64,000 nucleotides of DNA from Phyllobacterium brassicacearum (lineage in GTDB: Bacteria; Pseudomonadota; Alphaproteobacteria; Rhizobiales; Rhizobiaceae): positions 1-64,000 of the forward strand of contig NZ_PGGO01000021.1 in NCBI RefSeq assembly GCF_003010955.1. Direction: 5' to 3'. Below, in pieces: positions 18,684 to 27,173 of this stretch. A program made the translations under genes and the position numbers. The stretch's first letter is position 1. Each line of letters opens with the position of its first letter. The notes under the pieces are model-generated. The model saw only the letters and a list, made by a program, of their open reading frames with translations, was not told the DNA's origin and searched no databases.

Positions 18684-19756
18684 GTGCGCTTGAGCTTATC
18701 AATGTTCGCAAGCGTTATGGCACCGTGGAAACGCTGAAGGGCATCGATCTGTCGCTTTCCAGTGGCGAATTCCTCGTCTTGCTCGGTCCCTCCGGCTGCG
18801 GCAAGTCCACGCTCCTCAACATCATCGCCGGTCTCGCCGAGGCAACCGAAGGTGACGTTCGTATCGGCGACCGTTCAGTGACCGGTGTCCATCCGAAAGA
18901 CCGTGATATCGCCATGGTGTTCCAATCCTATGCGCTTTATCCGAACATGTCCGTGGCGCGAAACATCGGCTTCGGCCTTGAAATGCGCAATGTTCCGGCA
19001 GCGAAACGAACGGAAGCGGTCCAGAAAACCGCCAGAATGCTGCAAATCGAAAATCTCCTGACGCGCAAACCATCCGAGCTTTCCGGTGGCCAGCGCCAGC
19101 GCGTCGCGATCGGCCGGGCGCTTGTTCGCGATCCGCAGATCTTTCTTTTTGACGAGCCCCTTTCCAATCTCGATGCAAAACTGCGCATGGAGACACGCAC
19201 GGAACTGAAACGCCTGCACCAGATACTCGGCACCACGATCGTCTATGTGACGCATGATCAAATAGAAGCGATGACATTGGCCACTCGCATTGCTGTTATG
19301 CGCGATGGCCATATTGAACAGCTTGCTGCGCCAGACGAAATCTATAATCGTCCCGCAACCCGCTACGTGGCGAGTTTCGTTGGCTCGCCGCCAATGAACA
19401 TGCTGAATGCGACGGTCATCGATGGTGTCGCCCGAATAGACGGATCGCTCGACGGCGTCCCCCTCCCCCCGGAGCTGCGGAAGCGCGCGGTGGGAGCGCG
19501 CAGTGTTATTGTGGGTATTCGTCCGGAAAATTTGTCATTGGCGCCAACAGACGACAGCGGCTTTAACATTGAGGCGAAGGTTGAGGTCGTTGAACTGACC
19601 GGACCGGAGTTGGTTGTTACATCGACGATCGGGAGCCAGCGCCTGACGGCGAGCTTGCCGCCGAAATCGAAGGTGACGGTTGGGGCGTCTCAACGCTTCG
19701 GCATTGATGCAAGTGCCCTGCATGTATTCGACAAGGCGACGGAGAAGAGAATTTAG
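18680..19756 (+). CDS. Sugar ABC transporter ATP-binding protein (UgpC/MsmK type)
   Basis: ATPase of 358 aa with Walker A GPSGCGKST, signature LSGGQRQRVAIGRALVRDP, Walker B IFLFDEPLSNLD and switch His in YVTHDQIEAMTL. The C-terminal third is the TOBE/OB regulatory domain typical of CUT1 sugar importers (IVGIRPENLSL). It is the last gene of the ROK-controlled operon. A palindromic ATTACCA element begins 9 bases after its stop. Confidence 0.94.
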   Translation: MSALELINVRKRYGTVETLKGIDLSLSSGEFLVLLGPSGCGKSTLLNIIAGLAEATEGDVRIGDRSVTGVHPKDRDIAMVFQSYALYPNMSVARNIGFGLEMRNVPAAKRTEAVQKTARMLQIENLLTRKPSELSGGQRQRVAIGRALVRDPQIFLFDEPLSNLDAKLRMETRTELKRLHQILGTTIVYVTHDQIEAMTLATRIAVMRDGHIEQLAAPDEIYNRPATRYVASFVGSPPMNMLNATVIDGVARIDGSLDGVPLPPELRKRAVGARSVIVGIRPENLSLAPTDDSGFNIEAKVEVVELTGPELVVTSTIGSQRLTASLPPKSKVTVGASQRFGIDASALHVFDKATEKRI

Positions 19757-19764
19757 GGCCTTTG

Positions 19765-19844
19765 CTATTACCATTTCTGTGAAAGTGGTAATAGATTTTG
19801 GCTCCGACCTGTGTTATTACCACTTCCGCATCATTGGTAATAAC
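19765..19844. promoter_or_regulatory. Two inverted-repeat operators (four ATTACCA half-sites)
   Basis: CTATTACCA (19765-19773) pairs with TGGTAATAG (19786-19794), and GTTATTACCA (19813-19822) pairs perfectly with TGGTAATAAC (19835-19844). The last base is 3 nt before the ATG of the nucleotidyltransferase-fold gene. Two palindromes 48 bp apart (start to start), the second sitting on the ribosome-binding region, look like cooperative repressor sites. The inner arms also match each other (AAGTGGTAAT with ATTACCACTT), so a large RNA hairpin is an alternative. Confidence 0.6.
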
Positions 19845-19847
19845 GAC

Positions 19848-20942
19848 ATGCAGCGCATCGATACCACCTACCAGGTTCTTTATTCCGAGCTTGCCCAGCG
19901 CACGCTCGACGCTTCGTTCACGAGTGATTTTCCCATAGACGGCCGTTTCATAACCATGGAAAGCCGTGGCAGGCGATATTGGTATTTCGACACGGCAAAA
20001 GAGGGCGGCGGAAAAAACCGTCGATATGTCGGTCCCGTCGACGACGAGGACATCACGCGAAGGGTCGAGAATTTCAAAGACCTGAAATCAGATGCGCGTG
20101 CCCGGCGCAAGATCGTGTCCACACTCGTACGCGAGGCATATCTCCCTCGCCCGGAAGCACTTGTCGGCGAAATTGTGCAGACATTGGCGACAGCCGGCTT
20201 CTTTCGCCTGCGCGGGGTCCTCGTCGGGACTGTCGCTTTTCAATGCTATCCAGCGCTCCTTGGAGTGCGTCTGCCGAATATCGCCCTGCAGACAGCAGAT
20301 GCCGACTTTGCGCAGTTCCATTCTATTTCAGTTGCCGTTGGAGACGCCCTGCCCCCGGTGTTGGACCTGTTGCGCAAAGTCGATCCAACATTCCGGGAGG
20401 TGCCGCATCAAGCCGACAGCCGCAAATCGACGAAGTTCACAAATCGCTCCGGATACGCAGTAGAGTTTCTCACACCAAACCTCGGATCAGTGGACAACGG
20501 CAATCGCCCGGCACCGATGCCAGCCCTCGGCGGTGCTTCGGCTCAACCGCTAAGATTTCTGGACTTCTTGATTCATCAGCCGGTCCGCGCAGTCATGCTC
20601 CACGCGGCAGGTATTCCGGTCCTTGTCCCCACTCCAGAGAGATACGCCATTCACAAACTCATAGTGGGATCACGGCGCAGAATTGATGCGGATGGCACGG
20701 GCAAGAGCCGGAAGGATCGGTTGCAATCCAGAACATTGATGGAAGCAATGCTGGGGTCCCGGCAAGGCGACGCATTGGCCGATGCATATATGGAAGCATG
20801 GGACAGGGGAAACGCCTGGAAGGAGGCGATCACGGAGAGCATGCGCTCCTACGAAGAATCCACGCGGGTTTTATTGCGGGTTCAGTTGGCAGAAGCGGTC
20901 GCAAGTTTGGGTGCGAAGCCAAAAGACTACGGGCTGTCCTAG
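19848..20942 (+). CDS. GSU2403-family nucleotidyltransferase-fold protein
   Basis: Protein of 364 aa matching the NTP_transf_8 pattern (PF12281). The central RLRGVLVGTVAFQCYPALLG, LQTADADFAQFH and PTPERYAIHKLIVG segments form a putative polymerase-beta-like nucleotidyltransferase fold; the acidic pair DAD would bind metal. Its biochemical role is not established. I start at the ATG (19848) that follows the palindromic operators, since the upstream part of the frame overlaps the ABC ATPase gene. It is monocistronic, and its strong operator array suggests tight repression. Confidence 0.78.
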   Translation: MQRIDTTYQVLYSELAQRTLDASFTSDFPIDGRFITMESRGRRYWYFDTAKEGGGKNRRYVGPVDDEDITRRVENFKDLKSDARARRKIVSTLVREAYLPRPEALVGEIVQTLATAGFFRLRGVLVGTVAFQCYPALLGVRLPNIALQTADADFAQFHSISVAVGDALPPVLDLLRKVDPTFREVPHQADSRKSTKFTNRSGYAVEFLTPNLGSVDNGNRPAPMPALGGASAQPLRFLDFLIHQPVRAVMLHAAGIPVLVPTPERYAIHKLIVGSRRRIDADGTGKSRKDRLQSRTLMEAMLGSRQGDALADAYMEAWDRGNAWKEAITESMRSYEESTRVLLRVQLAEAVASLGAKPKDYGLS

Positions 20943-20952
20943 AGCAAAGTGC

Positions 20953-21327
20953 CTAGGTCATCAGGCTCGGACGGGTCAGGACGTAAGCAGCACAAGCAAT
21001 GAAAAACAGCGCAACAACCACGCTGAGCAATGGCGTTGGCCGGGCGATGTAGAAAAATGTCCCGTAGCCGAACGCCATACCGCTGCAGGCAATCCATTTT
21101 ACGCGCCTTGGCACCGCGCCATGTCTGCGCCATTGCGCCAGCGTTGGGCCGAAAACCGGATGCTCCAGCAACCATTTTTCAAAGCGGGGCGACGAGCGAC
21201 CAAAGCACCAGGCAGCGAGGATGAGGAAGATCGTCGTTGGCATGATTGGTAGCATTACGCCGACAAAGCCGAGTGCCACCATCACCCAGCCAAGCACGAA
21301 ATAAACTGTCCGCTTTGTTCCGTTCAT
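20953..21327 (-). CDS. DUF454 (YbaN-like) membrane protein
   Basis: Inner-membrane protein of about 124 aa. The DUF454 pattern is clear: VLGWVMVALGFVGVMLPIMP, then TTIFLILAAWCFGRSSPRFE and a HPVFGPTLAQWRRHGA loop, followed by two more hydrophobic helices. The ATG at 21327 has GAGGA 8 bases upstream; an ATG five codons earlier has none. Function of the family is unknown. It is convergent with the nucleotidyltransferase-fold gene. Confidence 0.88.
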   Translation of the reverse strand: MNGTKRTVYFVLGWVMVALGFVGVMLPIMPTTIFLILAAWCFGRSSPRFEKWLLEHPVFGPTLAQWRRHGAVPRRVKWIACSGMAFGYGTFFYIARPTPLLSVVVALFFIACAAYVLTRPSLMT

Positions 21328-21414
21328 GCCAGCATTCCTCATGGCGACGCGAGACGGGTTTACATGGTTGAGTGTAAAATGTCAGCCCGCGATCTGTAGG
21401 TGACGGTGACAAGG

Positions 21415-21450
21415 AAACGCCCGGCTTGAAAGAATCCAACCCGGGCGTTT
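21415..21450 (-). terminator. Hairpin terminator downstream of the decayed minus-strand gene
   Basis: AAACGCCCGG pairs perfectly with CCGGGCGTTT across a 16-base loop. Read on the minus strand it lies about 35 bases after the stop of the gene fragment at 21485 and ends in GCGTTT. Confidence 0.6.
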
Positions 21451-21484
21451 AGGAAGTCGTTAGTTCATTCGGGCATGTGCAGGA

Positions 21485-21649
21485 TTATTCGGCCTTCAGG
21501 CGGGTGTTGCAGGCGCTCCAATACTGTGGCCAGGTCATGCCGCGCGTTTTATTGATTGCCTTTGCCTGCTGCCATTGTTCACCGCACTCGCTGATACGCG
21601 CGCGGAATGCGATCTGACCCGGCGAAAGCGGCTTGCCGGAAACGCCAGT
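21485..21649 (-). pseudogene. 5'-truncated small secreted-protein gene fragment
   Basis: On the minus strand a 54-codon frame ends in TAA at 21485 but is closed upstream by a stop at about 21650 and has no start codon. It contains RISECGEQWQQAKA followed by TWPQYWSACNTRLKAE. This C-x(n)-WPQ(Y/F)W-x2-C pattern is familiar from small exported proteins of Rhizobiales whose N-terminal signal peptide is missing here. The intact terminator downstream fits a once functional gene. Confidence 0.5.
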
Positions 21650-22376
21650 TCAGAGCATTGCCCGAAGCAATCGCCTGGAAGGCGCACGTCGCTTGCGGCT
21701 GAAAAGGTTTGGAGTTTAGAAATTCGGCATCCGAATGGCGCGTAGGAATAACCATTGTCAGCGATCGTGGCATTGCGCGGGTAGCATGGCTTGTTGATCT
21801 TTTGATTGCAAGCGCGTACGCAGCACCACGCTACGTGTTCGGCTCCCTGGGCATTTGTACATCGACTGGTCTTCCCAAGCAGGTTTTTCCGCTAGCGATT
21901 TCCACCGTTATAATGAACGTGGATATAGAGAAGGATCGACTGCGTAATGCGTTGATAAATCGTTAGTTACTCGCTCAAACGGAAATCAACAGCGCCTTAA
22001 TTTCCATTGCGTGGACTCTGTCGGAAAATTCATTGGAGGCTAATGCGGTCTTTGTTGCCAGCTATACTGGACTTGTTGATCTGTCAACGATGTCACGTCT
22101 GTGGAAGATCGTCAACGTTCCATACGCGAATTATGCAGTATTGCAATGGCCCTGCCCCCTGCCCTGTTCGTTCCTGTGGGAAGCTCTAATCCGGCATGCC
22201 TGTACCGACTACCATGGGCCCGCTTCAGCCAGGATAAACATGTTACGTTCCTAACGAAAAGCGTACAACCATCTGCTAAAGCCGTGCATGAGTCCTCGAT
22301 AATGGAACAGAAACGCGACGCAGAACGGTGGCGTTTCACGCGCAAGGTATCTGATCTGAACACACTCACCATGAAA
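21650..22376. other. Gene-poor stretch with no supported gene
   Basis: Short frames occur on both strands but none has a ribosome site, recognisable motif or consistent codon use. The stretch marks the start of the decayed accessory region. I see no RNA gene, array or origin here apart from the palindromes that follow. Confidence 0.5.
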
Positions 22377-22617
22377 GTTCTCAGCTGAGAACTTTCGGTT
22401 CTGAAACGGTGGGCCGGGATAATCAAGCATCACCGGCAGGAGTGCTCGTTAATGGCGGGTCGAGAGATTATCAATGCGACGCAGAATACGGCATTTTTAC
22501 ACGCGAATAATAAGATCGGTTAATAGTGCCCGCTATGGAAGTTCTCAGCTGAGAACTCTGTGGGCTCATGCAAACGTTCGCGGCTGTCGGAACGACTGCG
22601 AGTTCTCAGCGGAGAAC
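22377..22617. repeat. Cluster of three 16-bp palindromes fitting the repABC parS consensus
   Basis: GTTCTCAGCTGAGAAC occurs at 22377-22392 and 22541-22556, and a one-mismatch copy GTTCTCAGCGGAGAAC at 22602-22617. All three satisfy GTTNNNNGCNNNNAAC, the centromere (parS) consensus I recall for repABC plasmids, bound by RepB. They lie in non-coding DNA. No repA, repB or repC gene is in the window, so the partition proteins would be encoded elsewhere on the replicon. The pattern is directly seen; the parS role is inference. Confidence 0.6.
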
Positions 22618-22874
22618 TTTGGTTCCGCCATAGTGAAGCGGGCCGATGTCTGCGAATCAGGCCAGTCCGCAAATCTACGAAGAAGAACCCTCCCAAATCC
22701 ACTCGCTGGAGAGCATGGCATGTTCGGGTTGGCCAGCGATCCAGCTGCATGACCGGTTTGCGGATTTGACGGCGGGGGTCGTGGCGGCGAGGGAACCGGG
22801 TATTTCCGCCCCGGCGGCCAGCGGGAGTGGGCTCTGACCAAATTTCCTCGCCCATTCTCGCGCTCAGTTTTGGC

Positions 22875-23053
22875 GATGGCGCCCTTGAAAGCCGGCATGT
22901 CTTCAACCATGCCAATGCTTGATCGAAAGCAGAAATGCAGCCAGACAGCTTCGTCGAACGTTTCGGCCGGAAAGCAATGCCAAACAGTAAAGAGATGAAC
23001 GGTGTCGTCATCCCTGACCATCTCCATTGCGCTTCAGTTAAGGTAACAGCGCC
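22875..23053 (-). mobile_element. Decayed IS6-family transposase N-terminal remnant with one end
   Basis: The minus-strand frame encodes FPAETFDEAVWLHF and GMVEDMPAFKGAI, clearly parallel to the intact-looking start of the element at 33.7-34.1 kb (FPPEIIDEAVWLYF, RMVEDMLAYKGII). Just upstream the sequence CAGTTAAGGTAAC (from 23035) is shared with the end of that second element. The rest of the transposase is missing. Confidence 0.65.
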
Positions 23054-24184
23054 CTTCGGCGAGAAGAGTGCTACTCTGCTCATTTACCTGCTGCCAAAGC
23101 AGGGGAGGGGAGTTCTCCGTTCGGTCGATGCCGATGGCGGCCCGGAAGCCAAACTGGCGCATATACAAGCTGGTGGAGGCGACATGACGAGCTTGCGTCG
23201 GGAGGGTCTTGCGGCACTTTCGATAGGCTGGATTGTGGAATAGCTGACCGCCAGTACTATGCCTACGCAGATTGATCGCATAGAAATGCAGCGCAATCAC
23301 TACTTTTTCCAGCCGTGACCTCAATCAGGACGTCGACTGTGCCACGGGGCCGCCAACAAACGCCGAGTGTCCATCACTGATAGCGGCAGCGCATGTCCTG
23401 ATGAGCATTGAGGAATACAGTCGCCTTATGTGCAGCGTCAAAAAGACAGCGGACTTCCGCGATGTGCCCGGCATCGCCGACGTTGAACTCGAGAGTTCTG
23501 AACTTCGAACGCTCGTTAATCTCCCCTGGATGCACATCCCCAATACCAATGTGGTCTCCGAGCCGCGCAGTACAGTGGCTATGTGGGCCCGTGATGCGTT
23601 GCAGCACGTAGACGAAAAACTCCGGGCCCGGTGACGAACTTATTGTTGAGTGTCCTCATCTGGCGAGATTAACTGGATCAGGGCAAAGCAGCGCGCCCTC
23701 AGTCTGTTTGTAGATGCTACTGAAAGGTTCGTCCGGACGCCTTGGGTGTCAGAGACACGAATTAAGGATGCGTCCACCTCTGGTAGCGAAATTCAATGTC
23801 ATTACGGTAGCGAGCCGAAATTCCTTGATGCTTGACCGAGGACGTTTCCCCGGCGTGAGGACCCGTGGGTGTTTTTGTGTATCGCCCGAATTGTTTCGCG
23901 ATGTCGCGAAACGTCGGGTCCGGGCTGGCACTGGCAACACCTGCAGCATTTATCAGCCGAACTCTGGGTGTGGCGGGTTGAGGGCTTGTCGGTCCTGGAT
24001 CCGCCGGGTCTACGCGCCTGTCGAGAAATCGACCGACCAATTTTTTTGTGCCTACGGTTGAGAACATGCGCCATTTCCTGCATTGGACACTCCGGCCGTA
24101 TACCCTGTACGATTGGTGATCACGTCGCCATTGGTCAAAGATCGGAGAGACGGCTGCGTTCTCGTGCCCATGACGCCTTGTCAA
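23054..24184. other. Decayed non-coding DNA
   Basis: About 1.1 kb with only short overlapping frames on both strands and none with a credible start or family motif. It lies between an IS6 remnant and a Fic remnant and looks like degraded coding DNA that can no longer be identified by eye. Confidence 0.4.
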
Positions 24185-24455
24185 GTACGTCAGGCGCCCG
24201 TGGCTTGCTTGATCGGATAGGAGGCCGAGCAGTGTGGGGTTGATGTATTGCTTCTCGCGGCCCGACTTGAATCTCTCAGTAGCTCTTCAGCACATTCAGA
24301 CAAATGGAGGCGGTTTGCCGCTTGGCAATCCCGCCGTACGCAAGGGACCCGAGTTGGCAAAACGGAATGACGAAGATGAGTTCCGCAAGTTTGCGGGAAT
24401 AGGATTTCGGCGGTTGCGCGAGCGTGCCGTCCTGCACCAACCAGTTCGCGAAAGG
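24185..24455 (-). pseudogene. Fic-family protein C-terminal remnant
   Basis: The minus strand reads ANWLVQDGTLAQP, then AELIFVIPFCQLGSLA and GGIAKRQTASICLNVLKSY before an in-frame TGA. The reading continues in a shifted frame as REKQYINPTLLGLLSDQA. The (Y/F)C-x-(I/L)G...GIAKRQTAS-x-YL pattern is the winged-helix tail found after many Fic (AMP-transferase) domains. The HPFxDGN catalytic part is absent, so this is a broken fragment. Confidence 0.55.
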
Positions 24456-24475
24456 GGGAGCTGATCAGGAATCCC

Positions 24476-24994
24476 TGGGGAATGAGTTGGCCTGAAAAGC
24501 GAAGTTCTGCCAGCATTCGATATGTCGATGAAATTGCGTTAAAACGACATATTCGAGGAAGCACGTGCCGGATGTGCGTAGTCATGGATAAACGGTCGTT
24601 TGAAAATGCCGATAATAGGAGAAGCGGGCTTCTCCACAGGCGACAGAACGCCCGAAATACAAGGAAATCGGGCGTTTGGGCGCCGCGGGAAGCGCATTGC
24701 ATGTTGTGGTGGAGTTCGACTGTATCAACCTGTATGGCCGTGCCCAGCTTGTTGCATTTAGAGTCCGAAGAGATGAAGCGAAGCGGCACTTAGGTGCAAT
24801 TTGGCAAAAAATATTAACGTAAACAATATGTTAAGTCCAAGTGCTTTGCAAAGCAGAAAATTCAAATCGAGTAAGTGGGGCAGATTTCGGGTGTGGCAAC
24901 CGCGACATACATGCTACCTTAAACAATCAACACACATGGCATCGCAATTCCCCATCGACATAAAATCCAGGTTTTGGCCAAAGGAGAATGAGCA
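24476..24994. other. Intergenic region upstream of the RTX gene
   Basis: No gene supported. It contains a 29-bp sequence at 24590-24618 that recurs with two mismatches at 44273-44301. The last 150 bases are AT-rich and probably hold the promoter of the RTX gene. Confidence 0.4.
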
Positions 24995-26740
24995 ATGGTC
25001 GCTTTGCCGAAGAATTCCCCGTCGACAGATTTTTACTTGCTGGACCCCAATCCGATTGATGATCGTTGGTGGGAAGCACACATACGGCATTCATCCGTTC
25101 TTACTGCGACAGATAAGGTCACCTTGGCTACAGTTATCGACGGCACCGAGGGGGATGATGATCTGGTTGGCACTGCGGACGAGGACACCATCAACGGCCT
25201 TGGTGGCGATGACTTCCTGGATGGTGGTGCGGGGTCCGATAGTCTTTATGGCGGTGATGGAGACGACTGGCTCACGGGCGGCCGCAACAATGACGAGGAT
25301 CGCGATCTGCTCGACGGCGGCGATGGCGACGATACCCTCATCGCCGGTTATGGCATGCTGCAGGGCGGTGCCGGCAACGACACCCTGATCAGCGGACAGA
25401 CGGCCCTGACCGGCGGGTATCTCCCAAGCAATAGCCAGGGCAGCGACCTGTCGGGAGACGATGGCAACGACCTCCTGATCGGAACCGCCGTCAATGACGT
25501 GCTCGTCGGCGGGACAGGTGATGACATTCTGCTTGGCGGTATCGGATATGACAAACTGGAAGGGGGGGCTGGCGCCGACGTACTGGACGGCGGAATAGGC
25601 GATAATGATCGCGCCATCTACGAGAATTCGTCGGCGGGTGTGCGGGTCGATCTGGCTGCCGGCTTTGGCAAAGGGGGTGAAGCCGAGGGCGACATTCTCC
25701 GCAACATCGAGCGGGTGCTTGGCAGCGAACTCGATGACACACTGATCGGCAACGACAAAGGTGTGGTTCTGGATGGTGGCCACGGCAACGACGCCATAAG
25801 AGGCGGAGCTGGCGATGATGGCCTCTACGGCTCTTACGGCGACGATGTCCTTGAAGCCGGGGCGGGTGACGATCATCTGGATCCGGGTGTAGGAAGTGAC
25901 CAGATCGACGGCGGAGGCGGCAGCGATACGATCCGGCTTCTGGGATTCTACACTTTGCCTGGGGATGAGACACTCCAACATGGAGGCGTGACGGTCGACC
26001 TTGCAGCGGGCACCGTCTTGCGCGGCGATTTCCTGGAAGACACGATCAGCAACATCGAGAACGTCGATGCAACGGAGTATGCTGATACGCTGATCGGCGA
26101 TGCCAACGACAATACGTTCTGGGGCGGAGAAGGTGGCGATTACATAAAGGGCGGCGCGGGAATGGATACGGTTCTATACTCCGGCGACTCCTATAATGAG
26201 CGAGGCGTAGTGGTCAATCTCAATAGCGGCCTCACACAAGGGGCTGATGCGACGGGTGATAAACTCATCGGCATCGAGAACGCGATCGGAAGCCCTTTTG
26301 ATGGCGACGCTCTGGTGGGCACCGACGGTGTCAATCATCTCTCGGGCAATCGCGGCTCTGACAAGCTGGCGGGGCTTGCCGGAGATGACACTCTGGAAGA
26401 TCGCGATGGTGGCGACGAGCTTTACGGTGGCGATGGGGCCGATACCTTTGTCTTCGCGTACAGTAACGAAAGCTTCAGTTCAATTCGGGATTTTGATACG
26501 GCCGGGGGCGACAAGATCGATCTCAGCGGCTTTTACGGAGATTATGCCAATGCTGAGCCACTTGACCTGACATTCATTGGCTATCGAAATCTCACTGGCA
26601 AGGCCGGAGAGGTGGGCCTTGTTCTCGAGAACGACATGACCCGAGTGCTCATCGATGAAAATGGCGACGGAGCGGCGGATTTCCGCGTTGCCCTGTATGG
26701 TGTCGCTTCTCCCCTTGACGAGGGTGATTTTATCTTCTGA
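24995..26740 (+). CDS. RTX (hemolysin-type calcium-binding repeat) protein
   Basis: Predicted secreted protein of 581 aa made mostly of glycine/aspartate nonapeptide repeats (GGDGDDWLTGG, GGAGADVLDGG, GGEGGDYIKGG and many variants) that fold into calcium-binding beta-rolls. There is no Sec signal; as in type I secretion substrates, the C-terminal portion (GADTFVFAY, FDTAGGDKIDLSGF, LDEGDFIF) resembles the serralysin-type export region. AAAGGAG lies 9-10 bases before the ATG. No protease or lipase domain is visible in the short N-terminus and no type I secretion genes are in the window. Confidence 0.92.
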   Translation: MVALPKNSPSTDFYLLDPNPIDDRWWEAHIRHSSVLTATDKVTLATVIDGTEGDDDLVGTADEDTINGLGGDDFLDGGAGSDSLYGGDGDDWLTGGRNNDEDRDLLDGGDGDDTLIAGYGMLQGGAGNDTLISGQTALTGGYLPSNSQGSDLSGDDGNDLLIGTAVNDVLVGGTGDDILLGGIGYDKLEGGAGADVLDGGIGDNDRAIYENSSAGVRVDLAAGFGKGGEAEGDILRNIERVLGSELDDTLIGNDKGVVLDGGHGNDAIRGGAGDDGLYGSYGDDVLEAGAGDDHLDPGVGSDQIDGGGGSDTIRLLGFYTLPGDETLQHGGVTVDLAAGTVLRGDFLEDTISNIENVDATEYADTLIGDANDNTFWGGEGGDYIKGGAGMDTVLYSGDSYNERGVVVNLNSGLTQGADATGDKLIGIENAIGSPFDGDALVGTDGVNHLSGNRGSDKLAGLAGDDTLEDRDGGDELYGGDGADTFVFAYSNESFSSIRDFDTAGGDKIDLSGFYGDYANAEPLDLTFIGYRNLTGKAGEVGLVLENDMTRVLIDENGDGAADFRVALYGVASPLDEGDFIF

Positions 26741-27173
26741 CAATTGCCTCACACTTTGAGGAAGACCTTGGTTAACTGCAGCGCGACAAAGGAGCTTTTC
26801 GCGTTTCAAATCAAATGGACGGTCTGTCCTCCACTGTTGTTGGCACAGGAGTTTTCTGCATTCTGACATCGCAAGCAAATCGGCATCTAAGTGCTCACGG
26901 TTTCGGGAATGAGATCGCCAAAGTCATCGCAGCGGGGCGCTGCCGTCGGAAAAATTGAAGTGACCTAAGAGTGATAGTTCTGATCTGGGATCGACGGGGC
27001 ATACGACGTGTAGCTCTTGAGCGCAGCCACTCGAATTGCTGGCGAAAGCGCTGGAACCATATGTGTCCTTTATTGGTTCACCTCGAAGTGAAAGGAGGGG
27101 ATAATGGACGACAACAGACCTTCTAAAACTCTCGACTGGCGTCTGCATTCCCGACACGACCCCGCGCTCCACC
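26741..27173. other. Intergenic spacer, no gene supported
   Basis: 433 bases between the convergent RTX and transglutaminase-like genes. Only short frames without motifs occur. No terminator with a clear T run is seen. Confidence 0.45.

Noticed and set aside
22080-22140. Similarity of VNVPYANY-like coding here to INIPYAYC near 54515
   Set aside because: The match is too short and degenerate to assign a family or call a repeat.
22935-23243. Plus-strand 102-codon frame
   Set aside because: It is the antisense of the decayed IS6 transposase remnant and has no ribosome site.
24190-24789. Minus-strand 199-codon frame
   Set aside because: It is out of frame with the Fic-like coding remnant in the same DNA and shows no coherent protein features.
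25091-25981. Long minus-strand frame opposite the RTX gene
   Set aside because: It is the mirror of the glycine/aspartate repeat coding sequence; such repeats leave an open antisense frame without meaning.
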